A stretch of 64,000 bases of DNA from Pseudomonas anatoliensis (GCF_017976235.1 NZ_JACVHC010000002.1:682001-746000), one strand, 5' to 3'. Numbered from the stretch's first letter, positions 9,123 through 19,113 are shown. Translations and numbers: made by a program. The notes: a model not told the origin generated them from the letters alone.

Positions 9123-12100
9123 ATGCTCACTACACAAAACCAGGTCAACCCTCAGCCACCAACGAGTAACGAAGTTCTTGGCGTGCTACTGGAAAGCACG
9201 GGCGATCTGGACAGCGCCGAAGCGCTGCAAAAAAGCCTGCCCGACATACTGCTCAAAAGTTCGGCCGCAACTCTGGTCGCACTCGATCAAACGGCCCGCG
9301 ACCTGCACGCCGCTCAGTTGGCAGTCGATAAGGAACTGAGCAAGCTGAAACCGTTGCACACCTTCTGCAAAAGCCAACTGATCAAGGCGCTGAATTCCAG
9401 GTGGACAGCCGTTTTTGATGTTGAAAAAGACCTGCTGAGTCTGCCGGGAGCCGAGTGTGGCTGCCCACCGAGCGCTACCGACAAGGAGGGTATTCAGACT
9501 TTCCCCCACGCCACGCAGACGTTGCTGCAAGCGGCGATGCAGAATTTCAGCAAAGACGAAGAGACCAACGATTACCCCGTCGGCAGCCTGGTGCGTGTGG
9601 CCAGTGCGCCTGCCGGCGTGGCCGGGTTGACTCCGGCGTCGTTTGCAAAGTTCTGTCGCGAACTGGATCTGGGCAAACGCTACCAGGAACATTTTCAGGA
9701 GGTGTTCGGCCTCAGCGACGCTGCAGGCAAGGTGGTGGCCACCAGCCCGGTAACGCGGGACATCGCAACAATGAAAAAACACCTGCTGCACCTGGATATG
9801 CACCTGGCCGGGCTCAGGCAGCACATCACGCCAGCAGGCTCGCAGATGATGCAAAGACTGATTGCCGCGGACGGGGTGGTATCGGCGAAAACCCTGCATT
9901 ACCGGAAGCGTCCCTGGATCATGCAAGGCATTGAGGTCCTCGACAGTTGCATCTGGGGCGTCGTGGTGTTTTCTCAGCGCTCTTTCGAGTTGTACCCAGA
10001 CGAAAAGTGCGTGGTGTACATGGCCGCAGAGCCGCAAAGACCTTTGTACGAATACCAGAGTTTCACCGCGTTCAAGCAATACCTGGCGCAGAGTCTGCGT
10101 ACGCAAAGCTACAAGGATTATCTGGCCGACAGCATTGACGAAGATGACAAGGCGGACTTCTTCAAAGCCCTCAAGAAGACCGCAGACCTTGGACACATCA
10201 AACAGTTGTCAATCACCGTGCCGCTGTTCGAGTTCATGGTGCAAAGTCACCTCGGCAAGTTGCAGATCGACGCCTGCAAACTCGCCGTACCGACGGCAGA
10301 GATCGATGAGGATGTGCGACGCAAGCGCCTGCTCGACTTTATCGAGCTGGGTGTGACGGTGGCGACGGTGGCGGGATTTTTCGTTCCGGTCGTAGGGCAG
10401 TTGATGATGGGCGTCGCTGTCGGGCAAATCCTTGGCGAAGTGTATGAAGGTTACGAGGACTGGCAGCGGGGCGATCAGCAGGAGGCACTGTCACATCTGC
10501 TAAGCGTGGCGGAAAACATTGCGCTGATGGGCGTGTTTGCTGCGGGGCAGAAGGTGGTTGGAGCATTGGGGCGCAAACTGGTTCGTGCCCACCCGGAGTT
10601 TTTCAGTGAGTTCACCGCGATTCTCAACCCCGCCGGAAAATCGCGTCTATGGAAGCCTGATCTCACGGCTTACGAGCATCGCCTGCCACCAGGGTTCACA
10701 GTGGCGGACGACTCCGTGCAGTTGTATCAAGTCCGAGACAAAAGCGTTGGCTGTGTTGATCACCGGATCTTTTCCGGGACATATGATGCGGCCGCCCGCC
10801 GTTGGCACCTCGAACATCCCGCACGTACTCAGGCCTATACGCCCAGGCTGGACCAACACGTTGAAGGGGGCTGGCGCCTTCCGGCTGAAGATGCCGAAGA
10901 ATGGAACAGCGCACCTTACACACTCAAACGTATTGATCCAGGTTTGTGCGAGTTCGGCGACAAGGATCTGGACGTGATCCGGCGGCTCGGCGGTGCCACT
11001 CATGACGAGTTGAATCGCACCTACAACGATAATCTCGCGCTGTCCGCTCGCTTGCGCGACACCGTACAACGCATGCGGATCGAACGGCAGCTGGATAAGT
11101 TGATCCGCGAGCTTGCGAGCGGTGAAACACACGCAGCCCAGCCGTTGCCAGAACAATTGCAGGGTTTGCCGCAAACGCCAGGCTGGCCCACTGACCGTTA
11201 TTTGGAAATCACCGATGCGGAGGGTGGGATCACGGCGACCTATCCCGCCAACGTAGCGCATGACGAGACCCTCAGTGTGGTGGTCGGCCAGGAACAGCTG
11301 GAAGAGGGGCAGTTATTGCAGACGGTGATCGATGGCCTGTACCCGAAAGAGGTCGAAACATTGCTTGGGGCCAAGGTCAGTGCCGGCAACCAGAGACAGG
11401 CCTTGGCCAGGAAGCTGGGGGCGACATTCAACGCTGATCGGCGTGGGGTGTTCGAGCGGATGTACCAGCGCTACGACCAGAGTGATGCTGACGAGGTGAA
11501 AAAATTGCGCCAGGTATTCGCCGACATTCCGGCGCGTTATGCCCAGCGCTTGATTGATCAGGCGCCGAGTATCGAGCGAGTGCATTTGCGCTCGACCGGG
11601 CGAGTGCCTTTGCGCCTGGGGCAGAAGGTTCAAAGGGCCATTGCCACAGTGCGGGTGGATCGCGCGCTGAGCGGGTTTCACGTGCCGCAGATCGCCAACG
11701 CCGACAATGAAAAACTGGCAATCCAGTTGTTGCCTCGGCTGAGTGGCTGGGACGCGCGACTGCGCCTGACGGTGCGCGACAAAACGTTGACCGGGCCGGT
11801 GCTGGAAGCCATCGGCGACGAGGCAGCGACACCTTTGCACACTTGTACGCTGGTCAAGTCCGGCGATGGCTACGAAGCATTTGCCGGTGACGGTCAATCC
11901 CTCGGCCGCGTTGCCCCCGGCCCTGATAGCCTGTACGCCGCCATTCTCAAAGCGCTGCCACCACGCCAACGCATTGCCGCCGGTTTCTCCGACCCGGTGG
12001 ACGCCGACAGTGCGCGGCTGCGCGGCAAATTGCTGGACGTTGCGCTCGATAATCGTGAGACCTGCGCGCAGGTATTGGCAGACGGCAAGCTGGATCCGCG

Positions 12101-13937
12101 GGTCAATGAGCCTGCGTGTATGCAGGCCAACCCGCCGGCGACAGCGTCGCTGCATCCGCTTGCGTTGCTGCGCAAGGTCAGAAAACTTTACCCGCTCTTG
12201 AGCGAGGTGCAGGCCAGCGAATTCATCGACGACCTGGGTGCCGACCCGTTGACCCGCGCGATCCGGGTGAAAACGTTGCGCCGTAATCTGGAGCAACTGC
12301 GTGACGTGCTGGAGGCATGGGACGGCGATGACGCGGCCATCAAGGCGTTGGGTGGCGACGTGCGCGAGGTGCAACAGAGCCGCACGATGATGGCAGAGCA
12401 GATCGAAGACAGCTTCCGGCGACTGTTCATGGAGAAGAATGAAAGCGGCAGGCTTGTCTGCACACTCAATCTTGACGGGTTACAGGGGGGTAAGTTACCC
12501 ACGCTGCCGCCAGGGCTCAACTTTGACCATATCGAACATTTGTCGCTGAAGAACATGGCGCAGGGCGATGACCTTGCGTATTTCCTCAAGTCATTCAAGC
12601 AGGTGGTGTCGCTGGAACTCGACGGCAATCAACTGACCCGCATGCCGGAGGTGCTGTCGCAAATGCCCAGGCTCACGCATTTGAGTCTGGCGCGCAACCG
12701 CATCAAGTTGACCGAACAAACCCTGTCGAAGTTGGGCAACTTGCGCACATTACGCACCTTGATTCTGGACAAGAATCCGCTGGGTGCGACCCTCAAAGTC
12801 GAAAAACTGGCTGATCTGCGCACGCTTTGTCTGAACGATACCCACGCCACCGAGTTGCCCCTGGGGCTGCAACGCTTGCCGCATCTGGACTGGGTGGATC
12901 TGCGTAACAATGAAATCAAGGACTTGCCGGACTGGTTGTTCAAGACCGGCAAGCGTTTCAGTCGTACGCTCAATCTGCGCGGTAACCCTTTGTCACTCGT
13001 CAGCCAGACGCATCTGGCCGACTATCGCAACAACGTCGGCATCGGCATGGGCTATCTGGAGAACGACATTGCCCGTATGGACGAATACCAGGCACGTTCG
13101 TTGTGGTTCACCGATAAGGCCGGCCAGGAATGGGAGCGACGCAACCGGATCTGGACGGCATTCAAGGATGATCAAAGGGCCGATGGCTTGTTCCATTTGC
13201 TCTCGGAGCTGGGCGATACCGCCGACTCCGAGAGGGTCAAAGAGGACATGCATCGACGTGTGTGGCGGGTACTTGAGGCCGCCGAGCCGGATGCGCAGTT
13301 GTCCGCGCAGGTAATGGACGTGGCCGCTTCGCCGATCAACTGCACGGACACCGCGGCGATGAATTTCAGTGATGTGGAAATCGTCGTGGAGGTCAGCCGG
13401 GCGGCGGATAACCCTGAGCGGTTGCTCGAGCTTGGGCGCGGCCTGTTTCGGCTGGCTCAACTTGACGAGATTGCCCAGGCGCATATCAAGAAAAACCCCG
13501 GGGTCGATCCGCTGGAGGTGGGGCTCGCCTATCGCACCGGATTGGTCAATGAACTGAGCCTGCCCAACCAGCCGCAGCACATGCGCTATGCCGCGCTCGC
13601 CGGAGTGACAACAGCCGATCTGGCGGCGGCGAAAACTTCGGTCATTACCGCAGAACTGACGCCTCAGCTGCAGGCATTCGTGATGCAACAGGCGTTTTGG
13701 CGCGACCACCTCAAGCGTAGTCAGCGCCAGAAATTCGCCAGCATCGACGCAACTTACCCGCCACGGATGAACGAGTTGTACGAAAAGGCGAGTTCATTGA
13801 GTTCTGCCGACTACCGCAACCAGATGGAAGCCATCCAGCTCCAACAGGAGCAAGCCGAGGATGCGGTGATCAAGCAACTGACCGACGAAGCGATGCGCAG
13901 GGTGGATCTGGGCATCTGTGCGATGACCGATGTGTAA
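9123..13937 (+). CDS. Large toxin-like LRR protein with C-terminal NEL-type E3 ubiquitin ligase domain
   Basis: A 1604-residue protein from ATG 9123 (AAAGGA upstream; the frame opens at 8994 without a ribosome site). Residues about 50-400 match the dermonecrotic-toxin-like (DUF6543-type) region shared with the divergent gene. Residues about 402-482 are hydrophobic (ATVAGFFVPVVGQLMMGVAV), a possible membrane or translocation segment. Residues about 1107-1296 are leucine-rich repeats (LSLKNM, LELDGNQLTRMP, LSLARNRI, LILDKNPL, VDLRNNEIKDLP, LNLRGNPLS). Residues 1300-1604 resemble the NEL ubiquitin-ligase domain of IpaH/SspH effectors. The Cys-x-Asp motif is INCTD with Cys1407 (13341). The NEL call rests on motif and position only. 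No secretion signal is visible. It stops 3 bases from the mnmC stop. Confidence 0.85.
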   Translation: MLTTQNQVNPQPPTSNEVLGVLLESTGDLDSAEALQKSLPDILLKSSAATLVALDQTARDLHAAQLAVDKELSKLKPLHTFCKSQLIKALNSRWTAVFDVEKDLLSLPGAECGCPPSATDKEGIQTFPHATQTLLQAAMQNFSKDEETNDYPVGSLVRVASAPAGVAGLTPASFAKFCRELDLGKRYQEHFQEVFGLSDAAGKVVATSPVTRDIATMKKHLLHLDMHLAGLRQHITPAGSQMMQRLIAADGVVSAKTLHYRKRPWIMQGIEVLDSCIWGVVVFSQRSFELYPDEKCVVYMAAEPQRPLYEYQSFTAFKQYLAQSLRTQSYKDYLADSIDEDDKADFFKALKKTADLGHIKQLSITVPLFEFMVQSHLGKLQIDACKLAVPTAEIDEDVRRKRLLDFIELGVTVATVAGFFVPVVGQLMMGVAVGQILGEVYEGYEDWQRGDQQEALSHLLSVAENIALMGVFAAGQKVVGALGRKLVRAHPEFFSEFTAILNPAGKSRLWKPDLTAYEHRLPPGFTVADDSVQLYQVRDKSVGCVDHRIFSGTYDAAARRWHLEHPARTQAYTPRLDQHVEGGWRLPAEDAEEWNSAPYTLKRIDPGLCEFGDKDLDVIRRLGGATHDELNRTYNDNLALSARLRDTVQRMRIERQLDKLIRELASGETHAAQPLPEQLQGLPQTPGWPTDRYLEITDAEGGITATYPANVAHDETLSVVVGQEQLEEGQLLQTVIDGLYPKEVETLLGAKVSAGNQRQALARKLGATFNADRRGVFERMYQRYDQSDADEVKKLRQVFADIPARYAQRLIDQAPSIERVHLRSTGRVPLRLGQKVQRAIATVRVDRALSGFHVPQIANADNEKLAIQLLPRLSGWDARLRLTVRDKTLTGPVLEAIGDEAATPLHTCTLVKSGDGYEAFAGDGQSLGRVAPGPDSLYAAILKALPPRQRIAAGFSDPVDADSARLRGKLLDVALDNRETCAQVLADGKLDPRVNEPACMQANPPATASLHPLALLRKVRKLYPLLSEVQASEFIDDLGADPLTRAIRVKTLRRNLEQLRDVLEAWDGDDAAIKALGGDVREVQQSRTMMAEQIEDSFRRLFMEKNESGRLVCTLNLDGLQGGKLPTLPPGLNFDHIEHLSLKNMAQGDDLAYFLKSFKQVVSLELDGNQLTRMPEVLSQMPRLTHLSLARNRIKLTEQTLSKLGNLRTLRTLILDKNPLGATLKVEKLADLRTLCLNDTHATELPLGLQRLPHLDWVDLRNNEIKDLPDWLFKTGKRFSRTLNLRGNPLSLVSQTHLADYRNNVGIGMGYLENDIARMDEYQARSLWFTDKAGQEWERRNRIWTAFKDDQRADGLFHLLSELGDTADSERVKEDMHRRVWRVLEAAEPDAQLSAQVMDVAASPINCTDTAAMNFSDVEIVVEVSRAADNPERLLELGRGLFRLAQLDEIAQAHIKKNPGVDPLEVGLAYRTGLVNELSLPNQPQHMRYAALAGVTTADLAAAKTSVITAELTPQLQAFVMQQAFWRDHLKRSQRQKFASIDATYPPRMNELYEKASSLSSADYRNQMEAIQLQQEQAEDAVIKQLTDEAMRRVDLGICAMTDV

Positions 13938-13940
13938 GGG

Positions 13941-15920
13941 TTACTTGCCACGAATCAACTGGCGTAACACGAAGCGGTTCGGATGACAGGCCTCGGCGAC
14001 GCTGCGCGGCACGGGCAACGGTTCGTTGTTGAGCCAGGCGGCGAGCAATTCGCCGGACAGCGGAGCGGTGATCAGCCCGCGCGAACCGTGGCCGCTGTTG
14101 ACGTATAAACCGTCGAGCCAGGGGCAGGGGATGTCCGGCACTTGTCGGGCATCCTTGCTCAGCGCTGCATAGGCTTGAGTGAAGGCTTCGCGATCGGCGA
14201 GGGGGCCGACAATCGGCAGATAGTCGGGACTGGTACAGCGAAAAGCCGCGCGGCCCTGAAGGTCTTCGACATTCTGATCGGCTATGTGCAGACGGGCGAC
14301 GAGGTCGCTTGAGATCTCTTCGAGCATCGCCAGATTGCCCTGGTGTTCGGCGGTGGTCGGGGTCAGGTCATCGCTATTGAAATCGAAGCTGGCACCGAGG
14401 GTGTGTTCGCCCAATCGCGCGGGCGCAACGTAACCTTCGGCGCAGACCACGGTGGCCAACGCCTGGCTTTGCACTGTCTGCGCCAAGCGAGTGATCTGAC
14501 CGCGAATGCGCTTGAGCGGTAGCTCGGCACTTTGGGCGAAACGCTTGATCTCGGCAGCGCCGGCCAGCACCACGACCGGCGCGCTGGCGAGCAGATGGTC
14601 ACCGTCGAAGGCTTGCCACTGATCATCGACCCTGCGCAGTTCGACAGCCTCCTGATGGCTGAGCAATTTGATATTCGGGTGCGTCGCTTGTGCCTGGCAC
14701 AACGCGGGCGGGTGCACCCAACCACCTTCGGGGTAGTACAAACCGCCATGGGCCAGACCGACACCGGCGCGGGTTTGCGCCTCGGGCTGTTCGAGCCACT
14801 GCAACAGATCTTCCGGGAACGCTGCAGCCAACTGCGCGTGGCGTTCGGCTTCCTTGGCATTGAACGCCAGTTGCAGCACGCCGCAATTGTCCCAGTCGGT
14901 GCCGCGTTGCAGGGTTTCAAGCAGGCGTCGGGTGTAGCCGAAACCACTGACGATCAGTTGCGACAGCGCCGTGCCATGGGCAGACAGTTTCAAATACAGC
15001 ACACCCTGCGGATTGCCCGAGGCTTCTTGCGCAACGCCAGCGTGACGCTCCAGCAAACTCACCTGCCAACCGCGTGACGCGAGGCTGGCCGCCGTGGCAC
15101 AGCCGGCCAGACCGGCGCCGATCACCAGCGCTCGCCGTTCACCGGTCAAGGGGGCCGGGCGCGCGAACCAGGGTTTCTCGGCGGCGGGCGGCGCAACGCC
15201 TTCGGGCCAGCCGAGGAACTCACCCCGCAGGATTTCCCATTTGTGGCCGATGCCCGGCGTGCGCTTCATCTTGAACCCGGCGGCATTGAGCAAGCGCCGC
15301 ACCCAACCGGTGCTGGTGAAGGTGCTGATGGTCGAGCCGGGCGCCGCCAGACGTGCCAGTTCGGCGAACAGTTCGGCAGTCCACATGTCGGGGTTTCTTG
15401 CCGGAGCGAAGCCGTCGAGAAACCACGCATCGATCTGGGCATCGAGCTGCGGCAATTGCTCAAGGGCATCGCCGATCAGCAGTGTCAGGGTGACGCGACC
15501 ATTGGCCAGCGTGATGCGCTGGAAGCCTTGATGAATGGCCACGTAATGCTTCAACAACTGATCGGCGAGCGGCTTGAGTTCCGGCCACAACGCCAAAGCG
15601 CGGTGCAGATCCGCCGGGCTCAACGGGTACTTTTCGACGCTGACAAAATGCAACTGCGCACCCGCCACGGCGTGTTGTTCGAACACTTGCCAGGCGCAGA
15701 GAAAATTCAACCCGGTGCCAAATCCGGTTTCGCCGATGACCAGCCGTCCACCTGCCGGCAACGCGGCAAAACGCTCGGCCAGACGGTTCTGTTCAAGGAA
15801 CACATAACGGGTTTCATCGAGCCCCGACTGATCGGAAAAATACACGTCATCGAACTCCCGCGAACGCGGACGTCCGTGGTCATCCCAGTCGAGTTGGGCG
15901 TGGGGCGATACAGGTTTCAT
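13941..15920 (-). CDS. mnmC: Bifunctional tRNA mnm5s2U34 biosynthesis protein MnmC
   Basis: A 659-residue fusion. Residues about 1-235 form the SAM-dependent methyltransferase (MnmD) part with the GETGFGTGLNFL binding loop and WFLDGFAPARNPDMW. Residues about 260-659 form an FAD-dependent oxidoreductase with ALVIGAGLAGCATA, and NSGHGSRGLITAPLSGE near the end. The enzyme converts cmnm5(s2)U34 to nm5 and then mnm5(s2)U34 in the wobble position of certain tRNAs. Length and domain order match the family. It stands alone, and its stop codon is 3 bases from that of the large toxin-like gene with no terminator hairpin between them. Confidence 0.95.
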   Translation of the reverse strand: MKPVSPHAQLDWDDHGRPRSREFDDVYFSDQSGLDETRYVFLEQNRLAERFAALPAGGRLVIGETGFGTGLNFLCAWQVFEQHAVAGAQLHFVSVEKYPLSPADLHRALALWPELKPLADQLLKHYVAIHQGFQRITLANGRVTLTLLIGDALEQLPQLDAQIDAWFLDGFAPARNPDMWTAELFAELARLAAPGSTISTFTSTGWVRRLLNAAGFKMKRTPGIGHKWEILRGEFLGWPEGVAPPAAEKPWFARPAPLTGERRALVIGAGLAGCATAASLASRGWQVSLLERHAGVAQEASGNPQGVLYLKLSAHGTALSQLIVSGFGYTRRLLETLQRGTDWDNCGVLQLAFNAKEAERHAQLAAAFPEDLLQWLEQPEAQTRAGVGLAHGGLYYPEGGWVHPPALCQAQATHPNIKLLSHQEAVELRRVDDQWQAFDGDHLLASAPVVVLAGAAEIKRFAQSAELPLKRIRGQITRLAQTVQSQALATVVCAEGYVAPARLGEHTLGASFDFNSDDLTPTTAEHQGNLAMLEEISSDLVARLHIADQNVEDLQGRAAFRCTSPDYLPIVGPLADREAFTQAYAALSKDARQVPDIPCPWLDGLYVNSGHGSRGLITAPLSGELLAAWLNNEPLPVPRSVAEACHPNRFVLRQLIRGK

Positions 15921-16297
15921 GGCAGGCTCGGCAACGACAAGGCGGCCATTCTAGCCGATCAGGAGCAGGGCGCTTGATCCATGGCAAAGTGCAGGGTGGA
16001 CAGCTCACGGACAATCGATGGTTCAGGACTGGATATAAGGATTTATGTGGCGGAGATCCCTGTGGCGAGGGGATTTATCCCCGATGGGCTGCGAAGCAGT
16101 ACCCAAACCATTCAACCCGGTTAATTCAGTCAAACCACATGTGCCGGGTTTGGGGCCGCTTCGCAGCCCATCGGGGATAAATCCCCTCGCCACAGGTTTC
16201 TTATTCACAAAAGTATCTGTGTGTGATCCTCGGGAATTTGTGCCCTGTAGCCGTGCCCAATCCGCTAGTCTTGCTGAATTCTGGAAGGAGCCGTCCT
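15921..16297. other. Gene-free interval carrying a long REP-type repeat
   Basis: This 377-base stretch lies between the divergent mnmC and polyphosphate:AMP phosphotransferase genes and holds their promoters. Its main content is the 39-base-arm inverted repeat at 16059-16196. Short open frames here (for example across 15974-16305) only read through the repeat and are not convincing genes. Confidence 0.7.
16059..16196. repeat. Long REP-type inverted repeat, family C
   Basis: Perfect 39-base arms (16059-16097 and 16158-16196), the arm reading cctgtggcgaggggatttat and continuing through ccccgatgggctgcgaagc, separated by about 60 unrelated bases. The same family, slightly diverged, occurs at 23127-23259. 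Confidence 0.92.
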
Positions 16298-17812
16298 ATG
16301 TTTGAATCCGCTGAAATCGGTCATGCCATCGACAAAGATACCTACGAGGCTGCCGTCCCTGCGCTGCGTGAAGCACTGCTCGAAGCCCAGTTCGAATTGC
16401 AGCAGCAAAAGCGTTTCCCGGTGATCGTTTTGATCAACGGCATCGAAGGTGCGGGCAAGGGCGAGACGGTCAAGTTGCTCAACGAGTGGATGGACCCGCG
16501 ACTGATCGAGGTGCGCACCTTCGACCAGCAGACCGATGAAGAGCTGGCGCGTCCACCGGCGTGGCGCTACTGGCGGATGCTGCCGGCCAAGGGGCGGATG
16601 GGGATTTTCTTCGGCAACTGGTACAGCCAGATGCTTCAGGGCCGGGTTCATGGTTTGTTCAAGGACCCGCGGCTGGATCAGGCGATCGCCGGCGCCGAGC
16701 GTCTGGAAAAGATGCTCTGTGATGAAGGCGCGCTGATTTTCAAGTTCTGGTTTCACCTGTCCAAAAAACAAATGAAGGCGCGGCTCAAGGCCCTCGCTGA
16801 CGATCCGCTGCACAGCTGGCGCATCAGCCCGCTGGACTGGCAGCAATCGCAAACCTACGACAAGTTCGTCAAATACGGCGAGCGTGTGTTGCGCCGCACC
16901 AGCCGCGACTATGCGCCGTGGCACGTTATCGAAGGCGTGGATGCCAACTATCGCAGCCTGGCGGTGGGCAAGATTCTCCTTGAAGGTTTGCAAGCGGCTC
17001 TGAAGCGTCCGGACGTTCATCCTCACGAAGTCAGCGCCGCGCCGCTGGGCACTGCGGTCGATCAATTGAACCTGCTCGACTGCCTCGACCTGAGCCAACA
17101 ACTGGACAAGAAAGACTACGAAGAACAATTGATCACCGAGCAGGCACGGCTGTCCGGGTTGATGCGTGACAAGCGCATGCGCCGCCACGCCTTGGTGGCG
17201 GTGTTTGAAGGTAACGATGCGGCGGGTAAGGGCGGGGCGATTCGCCGGGTGGCGGCGGCACTCGATCCGCGCCAGTACAGCATCGTACCGATTGCCGCGC
17301 CGACCGAAGAGGAGCGCGCGCAACCGTATCTGTGGCGTTTCTGGCGGCATCTGCCGGCGCGGGGCAAGTTCACCGTGTTCGACCGTTCGTGGTACGGCCG
17401 GGTTTTGGTGGAGCGCATCGAAGGTTTCTGCCCGCCGGCTGACTGGTTGCGCGCCTACAGCGAGATCAACGACTTCGAAGAGCAGCTCGCCGATGCGGGA
17501 GTGATCGTGGTCAAGTTCTGGTTGGCGATCGACAAGGACACGCAAATGGAGCGTTTCCAGGAACGTGAGGAAATCCCCTTCAAGCGTTTCAAAATTACCG
17601 AAGACGACTGGCGCAACCGCGACAAGTGGGACGCCTATCGCACCGCAGTGGGCGACATGGTTGATCGCACCAGCACCGAGATCTCACCGTGGACATTGAT
17701 CGAGGCCAATGACAAGCGCTGGGCGCGGGTCAAAGTGTTGCGCACGATCAACCTTGCGTTGGAAGAAGCCTTCGAGAAATCCGACAAGAAAGCGAAAAAA
17801 CACAAGGACTGA
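16298..17812 (+). CDS. pap: Polyphosphate:AMP phosphotransferase (two-domain PPK2)
   Basis: A 504-residue protein made of two tandem PPK2 domains. Walker A loops are GIEGAGKGET (about residue 48) and EGNDAAGKGGA (about residue 305). The second domain has FDRSWYGRVLVERIEG, and both domains keep WRFWR/WRYWR-like patterns. Duplicated PPK2 proteins of this length use polyphosphate to phosphorylate AMP to ADP. A near-ideal ribosome site (GGAAGGAG) precedes ATG 16298, so the longer frame from 16223 is rejected. Monocistronic, followed 100 bases later by a thiolase gene. The lysine-rich C-terminus (KSDKKAKKHKD) is natural for the family. Confidence 0.93.
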   Translation: MFESAEIGHAIDKDTYEAAVPALREALLEAQFELQQQKRFPVIVLINGIEGAGKGETVKLLNEWMDPRLIEVRTFDQQTDEELARPPAWRYWRMLPAKGRMGIFFGNWYSQMLQGRVHGLFKDPRLDQAIAGAERLEKMLCDEGALIFKFWFHLSKKQMKARLKALADDPLHSWRISPLDWQQSQTYDKFVKYGERVLRRTSRDYAPWHVIEGVDANYRSLAVGKILLEGLQAALKRPDVHPHEVSAAPLGTAVDQLNLLDCLDLSQQLDKKDYEEQLITEQARLSGLMRDKRMRRHALVAVFEGNDAAGKGGAIRRVAAALDPRQYSIVPIAAPTEEERAQPYLWRFWRHLPARGKFTVFDRSWYGRVLVERIEGFCPPADWLRAYSEINDFEEQLADAGVIVVKFWLAIDKDTQMERFQEREEIPFKRFKITEDDWRNRDKWDAYRTAVGDMVDRTSTEISPWTLIEANDKRWARVKVLRTINLALEEAFEKSDKKAKKHKD

Positions 17813-17915
17813 AACGATGGGCACGCATACGCGGGGTGAATGATTGTCGCGGTCGGTAATCGGGTGGACTTATGCTCAGGTCCACTCTCAACCGACAACA
17901 ACAATGAGGTATGCC

Positions 17916-19100
17916 ATGCGTGAAGTGGTGATCGTCGACAGCGTACGGACCGGCCTGGCCAAATCCTTTCGCGGCAAGTTCAACCAGACCCGTCCCGATG
18001 ACATGGCGGCTCATTGCGTCAACGCGCTGCTTGAGCGCAATGACATCGACCCGGCCAGTGTCGAGGATTGCATCGTCGGTGCCGGCTCCAACGAAGGCGC
18101 GCAGGGCTACAACATCGGTCGCAACGTCGCGGTGCTTTCGCGTCTGGGCACCGGCACCGCCGGCATGACCCTCAATCGTTTCTGTTCCTCAGGCTTGCAG
18201 GCCATTGCGATTGCCGCCAACCAGATCGCTTCTGGCTGCAGCGACATCATCGTCGCGGGCGGCGTCGAATCGATCAGCCTGACGATGAAAAGCGTCAACA
18301 CCGATCACCTGATCAACCCGCTGCTCAAGCAGCAAACCCCGGGCATCTATTACACGATGGGCCAGACCGCCGAAGTGGTTGCGCGTCGTTATGGTGTCAG
18401 CCGTGAAGTCCAGGATCGCTACGCCCTGCAAAGTCAGCTGCGCACCGCGCAAGCCCAGGCCGCCGGTTTGTTCGACGATGAAATCGTGCCGATGGCGGTG
18501 AAGTATCGCGTTGAGGACAAGAACACGGGCGAGGTGCAGATCCTCGATGGCGTCGTCGAGCGTGACGACTGCAACCGTCTGGACACTACTTATGAAAGCC
18601 TCGCCGGGCTTAAACCAGTATTCGCCGAGGACGGTTCGGTGACGGCGGGCAACTCCTCGCAACTGTCCGACGGCGCGTCGATGACGCTGGTGATGAGCCT
18701 GGAAAAGGCGCTGCAACTGGGGCTCAAGCCGAAAGCGTTTTTCCGTGGTTTCACCGTGGCCGGTTGCGAGCCGGACGAGATGGGCATCGGCCCGGTGTTC
18801 TCGGTGCCGAAACTGCTCAAGGCCAAGGGCTTGCAGGTGGCTGACATCGATTTGTGGGAACTGAATGAGGCGTTTGCCTCGCAGTGCTTGTACAGCCGTG
18901 ATCGGCTGGAGATCGATAACGACAAATACAACGTCAATGGCGGCTCGATTTCCATCGGTCACCCGTTCGGCATGACCGGGTCGCGGCAGGTCGGGCATCT
19001 GGTGCGGGAGTTGCAGCGGCGTAACTTGCGTTACGGCATCGTCACCATGTGCGTGGGCGGCGGGATGGGGGCGACGGGGTTGTTTGAGGCGGTGCGCTGA
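17916..19100 (+). CDS. Acetyl-CoA C-acyltransferase (thiolase)
   Basis: A 394-residue thiolase. The acyl-accepting cysteine lies in RFCSSGLQAIA (about Cys90), followed by the GHPFGMTGSR histidine motif (about 349) and the second cysteine in CVGGGMGATGLFE (about 379). It catalyses reversible thiolytic cleavage or condensation of acyl-CoA and acetyl-CoA. Whether it serves beta-oxidation or acetoacetyl-CoA metabolism is not decidable, and no FadB-like partner is adjacent. ATG 17916 is preferred because GAGGT sits 6 bases upstream; the longer frame from 17844 lacks support. Confidence 0.92.
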   Translation: MREVVIVDSVRTGLAKSFRGKFNQTRPDDMAAHCVNALLERNDIDPASVEDCIVGAGSNEGAQGYNIGRNVAVLSRLGTGTAGMTLNRFCSSGLQAIAIAANQIASGCSDIIVAGGVESISLTMKSVNTDHLINPLLKQQTPGIYYTMGQTAEVVARRYGVSREVQDRYALQSQLRTAQAQAAGLFDDEIVPMAVKYRVEDKNTGEVQILDGVVERDDCNRLDTTYESLAGLKPVFAEDGSVTAGNSSQLSDGASMTLVMSLEKALQLGLKPKAFFRGFTVAGCEPDEMGIGPVFSVPKLLKAKGLQVADIDLWELNEAFASQCLYSRDRLEIDNDKYNVNGGSISIGHPFGMTGSRQVGHLVRELQRRNLRYGIVTMCVGGGMGATGLFEAVR

Positions 19101-19113
19101 CTCACCGCACCCC

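Noticed and set aside
9186..10196. A 336-codon minus-strand open frame inside the large toxin-like gene
   Set aside because: It overlaps a long coding gene with clear domains; composition is typical of an antisense frame.
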